From assembly GCA_027315165.1 (NCBI GenBank), contig DAHUYN010000006.1, positions 60,708 through 124,707 of the forward strand: 64,000 bases of DNA. The letters are read 5' to 3'. The stretch comes from Thermoplasmata archaeon. GTDB taxonomy: Archaea > Thermoplasmatota > Thermoplasmata > Lutacidiplasmatales > UBA184. The notes below the pieces were generated by a model that was not told the origin of the DNA, made no database searches, and saw only the letters and a list, made by a program, of their open reading frames with translations. The position numbers and the translations under genes are program-made. Positions 42,857 through 50,893 of this stretch are shown here, one piece after another (the stretch's first letter is position 1; each line of letters starts with the position of its first letter).

Positions 42857-45800
42857 TCACTTCCCTCCCTTGGGCGGCGGTGTTGGGCCGGACGCGCGGG
42901 GTCGGGGCCGCGGCGCCGCGGCCTTCCCGCGGCGTGTGCCGGCCAGGAGCCAGCCGAGGCCCACGAGCGCCACGACGATCACGGCAAGCGCTCCGACCAA
43001 AACGTAGAGAGCCCCCGTCCCGGACGGCGCCGCGGGAGTTCCCGAGGTCGTCGCCGCTGGCGCGAGCGGCACGGCGAGCTCGACGCCCGCGGTCGTGACC
43101 GAGAAGCCGACCGTGCGAGCCGTGTACCCGGTGAAGGTCGCCGTGAGGTTGTACTCGCCGAGCGGCAGGGTGAGGACGAAGTTCCCGAGCGCGTCGGCGG
43201 TCAGCGTCTGGTCGACCGGGACCCCGTCGCTCGTGATCCCCCGCACCGTCACGAGTGCGTGCGCGAGAGGCGCGTCGGAGACCGCGTCGACGACCGACCC
43301 CTGGACGGCGATCGACGGGGGGACGAGCTGCAGGTCGTGGACGACCGGCACGCCGTTGACCGTGATCGTGAACGGCAGGGGCGCGTAGGAGGCGGCCGAT
43401 CCTCCCTCGTAGGTGGCGACGAGGCTGTGGGTGCCGTTCGCGAGCGGGAAGGAGAACTGCCCGTTCACGTCCGTGACCCCGTCGACGATGCCGTTCTCGG
43501 AGATCGCGACCCCCGAGAGGATCTCGTGCGTGAGCCCGTCGGTGACCGTTCCCGTGACGTTGTAGAGCATCAAGGAGATCGGCAGCAGCAGCCCGCTCAC
43601 GGGTCCGTGGACGAGCACCGAGCGCGAGGTCGGCTGGTAGCCGTTCGCCGAGACCTGGATCGTGTAGACCCCGTAGAGCACGGGCAGCGTGAAACTGCCG
43701 TCCGACCGCGTGAACGTCGAGAAGTCCACGGTGCGGTTCACGAGCGCGGAGACCGTCGCGCCCCCGATACCCTGCGAGGGATTCGAGGCGTTGACGACCC
43801 GCCCGGTGACGTTGTAGCTCTTGTCGATCCCGAGCGGCGTGATGAGGATCGGGGGTAGGGCGGTCGTGACCCCGGCCTTGAACGTCGCCGACGCGTACCC
43901 GTCCTGGAAGCCCTGGGCGAGCACGGCGAGCGTGTACGGCCCGGGAGCCGCTGCGACCACGAAATGCCCCAGGCTGTCCGTCGGCACGGGGGACGCGCAG
44001 GCCCCGCCGGACCAGACCGCGCAGGCGATCACCGACGCGTTCGAGACCGGCAGCAGCGTCGCCGAGGAGAGCACCTGGCCGTAGACGGTCCCGAACTGCT
44101 TGAGGAACAGGATCCCCACGGGTAGGATCTCGCCGGGGACCAGGCCGACGGGCAGGTACGTCGAGTTGTAGCCGGTATGGTTCGCCTCGAGGACGTACTG
44201 TCCCGCGGGCACCGCCAACGTGAAGACACCGGCCGCAGGGGTCGTGGTCGTGAACCCGCAGGCGCCGACCGGGTGTCCGAGCGGCGAGCAGGCGCTCACC
44301 GTCGCGTTGAGGAGCGGAAGCCCGGACGGCAGTCCGCGCACGGTCCCGACGACGTAGGAGTACTGATTGAGCACGATCGGCTGGAGCCAGTTCCAGCAGT
44401 CGGAGCACGACCTCGCCACCGTCCCCCCGTTGGGGACGTAGCCGTTCGCATCCACCGTGAGCGAAACGAGGCCCGGCACCGCGGCGACCCAGAAGACGCC
44501 CGTCGCGTTCGCGGTCGCCTGGTAGCAGTTCGACAACCCCGTCGAGTTGTAGGGGCAGGACTGCACCGTCGCGAACGGGATGCGCGCGTTGCTCGGATAT
44601 CCGATGACGGTCCCCGCCAGGAATCCGACGCCCGTGAGGTTGACCTCACGCAGGGGAAGGACCTCGCCCGACTTCACGACATGCACCGAGGTGTTCTGGA
44701 GGTAGGCGACGCGAGTGACGACCAGCGAGTCCTTCCCCGAGATCGGCGCGTCGACGAGGAACTGCCCGTTCCAGTTCGTCGTGGCGGTCGCGCCCGAGGC
44801 ACCGATGTTGTTCGAGACGGTCACCGCGGCGTACGGCAGGGGTAGCTGGTTGACGCTGTCCACGACCGTCGGGACGCTCGGGAACATCGTGTTGTTCACC
44901 GACTCGCTCCGGACCCAGCCCCACGGGTTCACCGAGACGTTGCCGAGCCCCCAGAACTGCGTGCCGTTGACGTAGGTGGTCTGGGACGAGTTCACCCAGA
45001 CGGTGAAGTTGGTCCCGTTGAAGTCCGCCGCGGGTCCGACCTGGACGACCACCGGGTGGCCGGGCGGAGCGGTGACGTTGAAGTAGCCGCCTCCGTTCGT
45101 GAGACCGAAGTTCCCGCTGAGAGTGCCGTTCTGCGGGTCACGGTAGGTCGCGGTGACGCCGACGCCATAGGCGGCCGACCCGTTCGGGGAGGCGGAGACG
45201 CGCCCCAGGACCCAGCCGAAGTCGGTGAGGTTCAGTTGCTCCATCGTGTAGACCGTGGGTACGACCGTGGAGTTCAGCAGCTTGTTGAGCGTCGTGTTTC
45301 GTGCGATGTCCGCCTCGGGCGTGCCGCCCGCGGCGACGATCGTGCGGCTCGGCCCCGCCGGGACGAAGAAGAGGTACCAGCCGCCGCCGTTCGTGGTCCA
45401 CGTCACGGAGGCGTGGTTCGGGCCGAACGTCGCGATCGCCACCGGGGCCCAGCGAACGGGCAGCCAGGGTCGGACACTCCCCGGGCCGACCGTCGAGTTG
45501 TCGAGAACGTACCCCTGGACCATCGTGTAGATCTCGAGCGCGATCGGCGTCGACAGGTTCGTCAGCGGCGTCGTCGCGTTGAAGATCGTCGAGTTCGAGC
45601 TGAAGCCGCCGTTCGGGCTCGTCGCGACGGTCGAACCCGAGGGGGTGACCTGGAGCTTGTTGTAGATTCCTCCCCCGGTTTGCACCTGGAAGAGGCCCTG
45701 CGAGCTCAGCGGGAGCGAGAGCCCGCAGACCGTGCCGTTCGCGTTGCAGGAGAAGGCGTTCGCCCCGGGCGAGAGCAGGATCCGCGTCCAGGAGGCGCCG

Positions 45801-48800
45801 TGCTTCACCGAGATCTCCCCGAAGGGGGTGATGTTGCCGTAACCGGTCACCCACGGGAGCTCCTCCATCGGAACGTTTCCGATGTGGACGACGGCGGCCT
45901 GGGTCGCGTTGAAGTAGAGGGCCACGGGGACATACCCGCCGGGTGTGATGTACAGGTTGTAGTTCCCGGGGGGCACGGTGTCGTTGAAGTAACCGTCCTG
46001 GTTCGAGATGTTGAAGGTGTCACACGCGAGCCCGTTCTGCGGACAGGCCTGGATCGAGCTCGTCACGACGCCCATGTCGAGCAGGGTGTCTCTGAGGTAG
46101 CCGTCGACCCAGACGCCCGCGGCCAGGGAGCCGCCGGCCTGCGGGCGCGGGGTCGCCGCGGAGGTGTTCGTGCCGACGGGGTAGAGGGTCAGGGTGGGTG
46201 TGATCGTCGTCTGCCCGGGCGTCGCGTTGACCCAGGTCCAATCCGACGTATAACCCGAGGAGCTCGCCTTGATGATGTAGGTCGCCCAAGGGAGCCATCC
46301 GCCGGTGACCGTTCCGTTGAAGACTCCATCCGAGGTCGTCGAGCCCGACCCGAGGGTCGAACAACCGGTCGGGTTCGTCGCGGGGCAGTAGGTGATCGCG
46401 GCGTCATAGATCCCGTGCCCGGTGGGGTCCTTCACCTGGCCCGAGACCGTCGCAAGCGGAGTGAGGGAGATGTTGCCTACCGAGTCGTTCCCGGTGACGT
46501 AGGCCCACACCGTATCCGGAGAAAAGCCGGAGGCCGAGGCCGTCACCGAGACCCAACCCGCCGCGGAGGGGACCCAGAAGCTGCCGTTGATATAGACGGG
46601 TCCGTCGAAGGACGGCAGAAGACTGTTGGAACCGGCGGGCGCGACTTGGACCGAGCCGAAGAAGACCCCAAGGCTCGTATTCCCGCGGAAGACGCGTCCG
46701 TAGACCTGCCCCTCGGCGGTCAGATTGAGGGTCGTGACGCCGACGGACGGGGTCGACGAGCCGGAGACCGGAGGGCCGGCGGTGTAGCGCCAGAGTGGGA
46801 GCGGTGTGAGGCTCGAGGCGCAGCACATGTACGGCGTCGCCCCCCACGTGTAGTTGTCGGCGTAGCTCGCCGTGAGGGAGCTCGCGCGCAGCTCGCCGGG
46901 CCCCGGGGGCACCGGCGCGCAGAACGAGTCCGAAGCCCACGCGTAAGGACTGCAGTCCCAGGGCGAGCTCGTTGACCTCGAGGTGCCGCCAATGTAGGAG
47001 TACGAGGGGATCGTCGGGTTCTGGGTCGACTGCCCTTGGACGGTGAACCCACCGGTCGGCTCGAGGTGGGTCACCGAGTCGGTGACGTTGCCGTACACGT
47101 AGTTCCCGGGTGTGAGATTGAGATAGCTCACGGGGGTGACCATGTCCGGCGTCGTGTTGACGTAGGTCTCGTTCCCCCAGACCGGGAGGTCGCCCGGGAT
47201 CGGCCACGTCGGCGACGGGGCGCACTGCGCGACGGTGTCCGGGTAGACGTTGACGTCGTTCCGAAGCGGAAATCCCGTGAGAGTAAGGTAGCCCTTGCTC
47301 GGCCCGACACAGCCCTCGGACATGCACCGGTTCGAGGACATGTTCACGGTGTACGTCGCCGGGTTGACGACCCCGAAGCCGGCCGTGTAGCCGTTCATCG
47401 AGCAGACCTGGTCGTACCAGAGCCCCGACGGGAGCTTCGAGGTCGTTGAGTTCGTCGTGAGCCAGGTGACCTGCTCGAACCCGCCGAGCGGGACCATGTA
47501 GATCTTCCCGACGTTCACCGAACTCGTGTTGACGAAGCCGATCGGGACGTCGTTGTCGATGTAGCCGACCGCGGAGGCCTTGACAAAGTCGTAGCCGAAC
47601 GGTCCGAGCGCTTGAACGGTGTCGCCCCCGGTGCTCGGTCCCTGGTTGAGGCAGGCGTTCGTGAGCGAGGAGCAGACAACGAGCGAGTGGCAGTGCGAGG
47701 TGTCGTACGGCGCGCAGTTTCCGGTCGGCAGCAGGCCACCGGTCACGGCATCGTACAGGGTGGCCGTGACGAGCGGCTCCTTGTCGAGGTAGATCACGCC
47801 CAGATTGACGATCTCCCCGGGCGTCGAGTTGATGTCGGCGTACGTGGGGAGGTAGCCGTACGGCGGTGAGAACTGGACCTGGGAGGGGACCGGAGGCGCG
47901 CCGATCTTGAAGTACCCGTTCGACCCGGTCACGGTCGTCGGGTTGCCCACGAGGTTCAGGTCCCTACTGATCACCTTCACCTCGACGCCCGCGATCGGGG
48001 CGTGCTTGCTCGTGTTGGCCTCGACCGTGCCGATGACGGTCGACTCCTGGACCATGTAGATCGTGTACGCGATCGCCGTCGTCACACCCTGGATCCCGGT
48101 GACGTTGGTGGAGTTGCTGAGGTACCAGGCCAGAATGAACGTGAGGTAGTCCGCGCCGATAGGACCCTTCACGGAGAACGACCCGTTCGCGGTCGTCGAG
48201 ACGACCGGGCAGGTGTTCTGCGGGCAGAGGCACGTGCCCATGCTGTTCGCCTGGACCGAGACGCCGGCGAGTGCGTTGCCGGAGTAGTTCTTGACGTAGC
48301 CGGTGAAGCTCGTCACCGGGCAGCCCGTGTTCGTCGTCGAGGTCGCGGGCCGGACCGGCGAGGCGGGTGCCACCGGCGTCGGGGACGCGAGATACCGGAT
48401 CTGGCTCTCGTTGAGCGGGCGCAGGTGTCCGGCGAGGACCGCGCTCGAGGCGAGTGCCGGGGCGTCGATCGACCGGTCCAGGAGCGGGTTCGAGCCGACC
48501 AGCCCGACCGACGAGCCCGGCGCGGGCGACGGGGCGACCGCGAGGGACTCGGCGGACAGGAGCGGGTGCCCCGGAACGGCGGTCGGAGCCCCGGCGGCCC
48601 TCGGAGCTCCGGCGTAGGAAAGCCCCGTCGAGCCGGGCGAGACGAAGAGGAGCGCGAGGAGAAGGATCGCGGCGACGGCGATGCCCTCTCTCCAGCCCCT
48701 GAGCCCCGCGGCCGCGGCCCCGCGCGGGGCGACCGCCCCTCGCGCCGCCGGGTCGGGCGGGCATGCTAGTGAATCTCTCGCAGGGGGAGCCCGACCGGTG

Positions 48801-48826
48801 TGACCGGCGGATACGGGCGGGTACAT
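42857..48826 (-). CDS. Giant surface protein built of CarboxypepD-like repeats
   Basis: About 1989 residues, the largest gene in the window. After a 45-residue N-tail comes a signal-anchor helix (GIAVAAILLLALLFVSPG), then about 1800 residues made of roughly 17 beta-sandwich units of the carboxypeptidase-regulatory/starch-binding-like type (starts such as VTGTVTDG, VYGQVLSS, VQGSVVDA; ends such as GSFTLPV..GVYTIQVSANGY). Several units carry a small Cys loop. The C-terminal helix (ALYVLVGALAVIVVALVGLGWLLA) is followed by a basic Pro-rich tail (GTRRGKAAAPRPRPR). A TATA-like gtttaagg is 31 nt before the ATG at 48826; a TTG two codons earlier is possible. Likely a long stalk or matrix protein on the cell surface. 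Confidence 0.85.
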   Translation of the reverse strand: MYPPVSAGHTGRAPPARDSLACPPDPAARGAVAPRGAAAAGLRGWREGIAVAAILLLALLFVSPGSTGLSYAGAPRAAGAPTAVPGHPLLSAESLAVAPSPAPGSSVGLVGSNPLLDRSIDAPALASSAVLAGHLRPLNESQIRYLASPTPVAPASPVRPATSTTNTGCPVTSFTGYVKNYSGNALAGVSVQANSMGTCLCPQNTCPVVSTTANGSFSVKGPIGADYLTFILAWYLSNSTNVTGIQGVTTAIAYTIYMVQESTVIGTVEANTSKHAPIAGVEVKVISRDLNLVGNPTTVTGSNGYFKIGAPPVPSQVQFSPPYGYLPTYADINSTPGEIVNLGVIYLDKEPLVTATLYDAVTGGLLPTGNCAPYDTSHCHSLVVCSSLTNACLNQGPSTGGDTVQALGPFGYDFVKASAVGYIDNDVPIGFVNTSSVNVGKIYMVPLGGFEQVTWLTTNSTTSKLPSGLWYDQVCSMNGYTAGFGVVNPATYTVNMSSNRCMSEGCVGPSKGYLTLTGFPLRNDVNVYPDTVAQCAPSPTWPIPGDLPVWGNETYVNTTPDMVTPVSYLNLTPGNYVYGNVTDSVTHLEPTGGFTVQGQSTQNPTIPSYSYIGGTSRSTSSPWDCSPYAWASDSFCAPVPPGPGELRASSLTASYADNYTWGATPYMCCASSLTPLPLWRYTAGPPVSGSSTPSVGVTTLNLTAEGQVYGRVFRGNTSLGVFFGSVQVAPAGSNSLLPSFDGPVYINGSFWVPSAAGWVSVTASASGFSPDTVWAYVTGNDSVGNISLTPLATVSGQVKDPTGHGIYDAAITYCPATNPTGCSTLGSGSTTSDGVFNGTVTGGWLPWATYIIKASSSGYTSDWTWVNATPGQTTITPTLTLYPVGTNTSAATPRPQAGGSLAAGVWVDGYLRDTLLDMGVVTSSIQACPQNGLACDTFNISNQDGYFNDTVPPGNYNLYITPGGYVPVALYFNATQAAVVHIGNVPMEELPWVTGYGNITPFGEISVKHGASWTRILLSPGANAFSCNANGTVCGLSLPLSSQGLFQVQTGGGIYNKLQVTPSGSTVATSPNGGFSSNSTIFNATTPLTNLSTPIALEIYTMVQGYVLDNSTVGPGSVRPWLPVRWAPVAIATFGPNHASVTWTTNGGGWYLFFVPAGPSRTIVAAGGTPEADIARNTTLNKLLNSTVVPTVYTMEQLNLTDFGWVLGRVSASPNGSAAYGVGVTATYRDPQNGTLSGNFGLTNGGGYFNVTAPPGHPVVVQVGPAADFNGTNFTVWVNSSQTTYVNGTQFWGLGNVSVNPWGWVRSESVNNTMFPSVPTVVDSVNQLPLPYAAVTVSNNIGASGATATTNWNGQFLVDAPISGKDSLVVTRVAYLQNTSVHVVKSGEVLPLREVNLTGVGFLAGTVIGYPSNARIPFATVQSCPYNSTGLSNCYQATANATGVFWVAAVPGLVSLTVDANGYVPNGGTVARSCSDCWNWLQPIVLNQYSYVVGTVRGLPSGLPLLNATVSACSPLGHPVGACGFTTTTPAAGVFTLAVPAGQYVLEANHTGYNSTYLPVGLVPGEILPVGILFLKQFGTVYGQVLSSATLLPVSNASVIACAVWSGGACASPVPTDSLGHFVVAAAPGPYTLAVLAQGFQDGYASATFKAGVTTALPPILITPLGIDKSYNVTGRVVNASNPSQGIGGATVSALVNRTVDFSTFTRSDGSFTLPVLYGVYTIQVSANGYQPTSRSVLVHGPVSGLLLPISLMLYNVTGTVTDGLTHEILSGVAISENGIVDGVTDVNGQFSFPLANGTHSLVATYEGGSAASYAPLPFTITVNGVPVVHDLQLVPPSIAVQGSVVDAVSDAPLAHALVTVRGITSDGVPVDQTLTADALGNFVLTLPLGEYNLTATFTGYTARTVGFSVTTAGVELAVPLAPAATTSGTPAAPSGTGALYVLVGALAVIVVALVGLGWLLAGTRRGKAAAPRPRPRASGPTPPPKGGK
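43030..48320 (-). repeat. About 17 CarboxypepD-like domain repeats
   Basis: By eye about 17 units of roughly 80-130 residues repeat the pattern (V/Y)xGxVxxxxxxxPIxxAxVxA ... GxFxxxxPxGxYxLxxxxxGY. Five share a short Cys loop at the same place, after the AxVxAC strand. Diverged at DNA level. Confidence 0.6.
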
Positions 48827-48852
48827 ACGCAAGGCGGTCGAACGGAGTAGGG

Positions 48853-49001
48853 TCCTTAAACCTTTAGACGAGATAGCGCGCTAACGGCGAGTGTATCCGC
48901 CCTCCTTCCGACATCGGCGGCGGCCACCGGGTCCTCCGGGTCGCTCGAGGCCGGCACGCGACCTGGGCGGTGACGCCCCTTTGGGCCCATGAGGTTTATA
49001 G
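48853..49001. promoter_or_regulatory. Divergent promoter region between giant surface gene and membrane gene
   Basis: Minus strand: gtttaagg (48853-48861), 31 nt before the ATG of the giant surface gene. Plus strand: gtttatag (48993-49001), about 45 nt before the membrane-protein ATG at 49044. The 130 bases between them also contain AT-rich patches (tttaga, gatagc), unusual for this GC-rich sequence, and no open reading frame I would call. Confidence 0.45.
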
Positions 49002-49043
49002 ACAGGGTCACTCTGGCGGCTTCCGTCGGAGCGTAGAGAATCC

Positions 49044-49484
49044 ATGGACGTGCCGCTGTATGCGATCGCGCTCATCCTGTTCTCCGTCCTCTACCTCGGG
49101 ATCGGGATCTACCTCGCCTACGTGCTGCTCATCACGCTCGTGATCATGTTCCTCTACCTCACGCTCCGGCACGGTCGGCTTCCCGAGAACTACCCTCACG
49201 GGCTCGGGGATACACTGATTACCGTGATCTTCATCGGCGTCACTTGGGGCATCTTCACCTACCTCGCCCCGAAGGACCCGATCCCGTTCGTGGGCTCGGG
49301 ACTCACCTACACGCATGGCCAGGTCTCTCTGCTTCCGTTCATCGCGATCTCCCTCGTCCTCGTCGTGGTCTTCCTCGGGATCGGCGCGTTCATCGCGAGG
49401 GACCTCCAGGGCGGACTCGGAGGCGGCACGACGAGCGCGAACCTCGGCGGGGACAACAAGCCGAAGCAGGGCGTCGGGGCGTAG
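49044..49484 (+). CDS. Four-helix membrane protein, function unknown
   Basis: 146 residues with four membrane helices (about 5-27, 28-44, 58-76, 95-117), a YLTLRHGRLPENYPHG loop between helices 2 and 3, and a Gly/Asn-rich cytoplasmic tail ending in KPKQGVGA. It begins with its own TATA box and a leader of about 20 nt without a clear Shine-Dalgarno site. It is divergent from the giant surface gene. No family recognised. Confidence 0.7.
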   Translation: MDVPLYAIALILFSVLYLGIGIYLAYVLLITLVIMFLYLTLRHGRLPENYPHGLGDTLITVIFIGVTWGIFTYLAPKDPIPFVGSGLTYTHGQVSLLPFIAISLVLVVVFLGIGAFIARDLQGGLGGGTTSANLGGDNKPKQGVGA

Positions 49485-49518
49485 TCCGCCCCGGCCGTCC
49501 GACGGCGTCCACGCAGGG

Positions 49519-49528
49519 TCTAAGTAAC
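49519..49528 (+). promoter_or_regulatory. TATA-like box before the 391-residue unknown gene
   Basis: tctaagtaac is centred 25 nt before the GTG at 49549, the spacing of a leaderless archaeal gene, in the 64-base gap after the four-helix membrane gene. Confidence 0.45.
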
Positions 49529-49548
49529 GGACGCCCTATCGGAGAACC

Positions 49549-50724
49549 GTGGCGACGCAGCCGACCTGCGGCCAAGTCCGTCGTTACCTCTCCGACCTCG
49601 CTCAGGGGCGCACCGGCCAGGTGGATCCGACGACCTGGCAGACACTGCTCAACCGAGGGGCGGTCACGGACGCCTCGGGCGCGCCGGCGATCACGACCGC
49701 GGGCCGGCACGTCCTCGCGGAGCTCGACGTGCGAGCCTCGCGCACCGACGACCTCAGCCTTGACGCCGTCGCGGACCAACTGAGCCGGGTGCTCGTCGAC
49801 CTGGACGGCGTCGCCAAGACCGCCGAGTACTTTCTCGCCGAGCTCGGCCCGGTGACGCCCGCCGAGGCGCTGCCGCTACTGCGCCCCGTCGCAGTCGAGC
49901 TCGCGAACCGACGGGGATCGCCGGAGGAGCTCGCCGAGGAGTTCCGCGGCTACTGGGGCTCCGTCGAGGTGATGGGGGGCGACCCGCGCGACCGCCTGCT
50001 GGCCGCCGCACTTCTCCAGGCGGCCGGCGCGACGATGGAGAAGGTCTACTCGCCGATGATGACGACCGTGCTCAACGTCCGTGAGACCGCCGGCGCGCGC
50101 GCCCCCGCCGTCACGATCGCCGCCCTCCTGCACGTCTCCGCCCGGCCCGACGGGCCGATCCCCTACGAATCGTACCTCTCGCTCCGCAAGCTCGCGCGCA
50201 CCGAGGAGGGAGCGGCGATGCTCGCGGCCACCGGCCAGGGTCCGACCGCCATCCTCGCCCGACGCCAGGCGCTCCTCGACGGGCTGGCTAGAGGGGGCGC
50301 GCCCACCGGAGACGACCAGGTCGCCGCGGGCTACCTCGCCGTCTGCGGCGCGGACCCGTCGACGCGACTCGAACGCGTTCGCGAGGCGCGCCAGCTGCTC
50401 GGCAACCGATTCCCGAGCCCGTCGGTCGCGGCGGCGCTCGTCGCCAACGCGGACTGGGTCCGACCCGCCGAGCTCGTCAACTGGCTCGACAAGGCGACCG
50501 AGATCGCACGGCGTCGCACGCTCGCCCCGTCGACCCGGGAGCTCTCGGCCCTCGGGATGGCGATGGTGCTCGGCCTTCCTCCGAGCGCGCTCGTCGGTCC
50601 CGGTGCCCGGCCGGTGCCGCCGCTCGAGCACCTCGCCAACCTCGTCGCGGTCAACGCGTGGGTCTATGGCGAGCTCGTACCCGTCACGGCGGGCGGGACG
50701 CTCAACCGCGGACCGTCGTCGTAG
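49549..50724 (+). CDS. Uncharacterised helical protein, 391 residues
   Basis: A soluble, nearly all-helical protein with no signal peptide, membrane helix or metal motif. Ala/Leu/Arg-rich helices succeed each other through the whole length (for example LLAAALLQAAG, VAGYLAV-like, SVAAALVANADWVRPAEL), suggesting an alpha-solenoid or TPR-like fold. The GTG start is fixed by a TATA box 25 nt upstream. It is convergent with the following surface gene and separated from it by a hairpin. I do not recognise the family. Confidence 0.65.
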   Translation: MATQPTCGQVRRYLSDLAQGRTGQVDPTTWQTLLNRGAVTDASGAPAITTAGRHVLAELDVRASRTDDLSLDAVADQLSRVLVDLDGVAKTAEYFLAELGPVTPAEALPLLRPVAVELANRRGSPEELAEEFRGYWGSVEVMGGDPRDRLLAAALLQAAGATMEKVYSPMMTTVLNVRETAGARAPAVTIAALLHVSARPDGPIPYESYLSLRKLARTEEGAAMLAATGQGPTAILARRQALLDGLARGGAPTGDDQVAAGYLAVCGADPSTRLERVREARQLLGNRFPSPSVAAALVANADWVRPAELVNWLDKATEIARRRTLAPSTRELSALGMAMVLGLPPSALVGPGARPVPPLEHLANLVAVNAWVYGELVPVTAGGTLNRGPSS

Positions 50725-50850
50725 ACGAGCGCTCGCGCGTCCTCTCGGGGCTCGGGAGACCCAGGTCCTCCGGAAGGGCTCGTCCCTCCCATCGTACGTA
50801 GGAAGGGAACCCGATAGACTCGCTCGACCCGAGACCCCGGAAAAGGTTAC

Positions 50851-50874
50851 CGAGGGCGGCGGGCGCCGCCCTCG
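50851..50874. terminator. Perfect GC-rich hairpin between convergent genes
   Basis: A 10-bp inverted repeat (cgagggcggc / gccgccctcg) with a 4-base loop lies in the 169-base gap between the 391-residue gene (plus) and a surface gene (minus). No T-run follows on either strand. It may be a processing or termination structure shared by both transcripts. The rest of this gap holds nothing I can name. Confidence 0.4.
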
Positions 50875-50893
50875 AACGGTCGCGGGAACCGAC

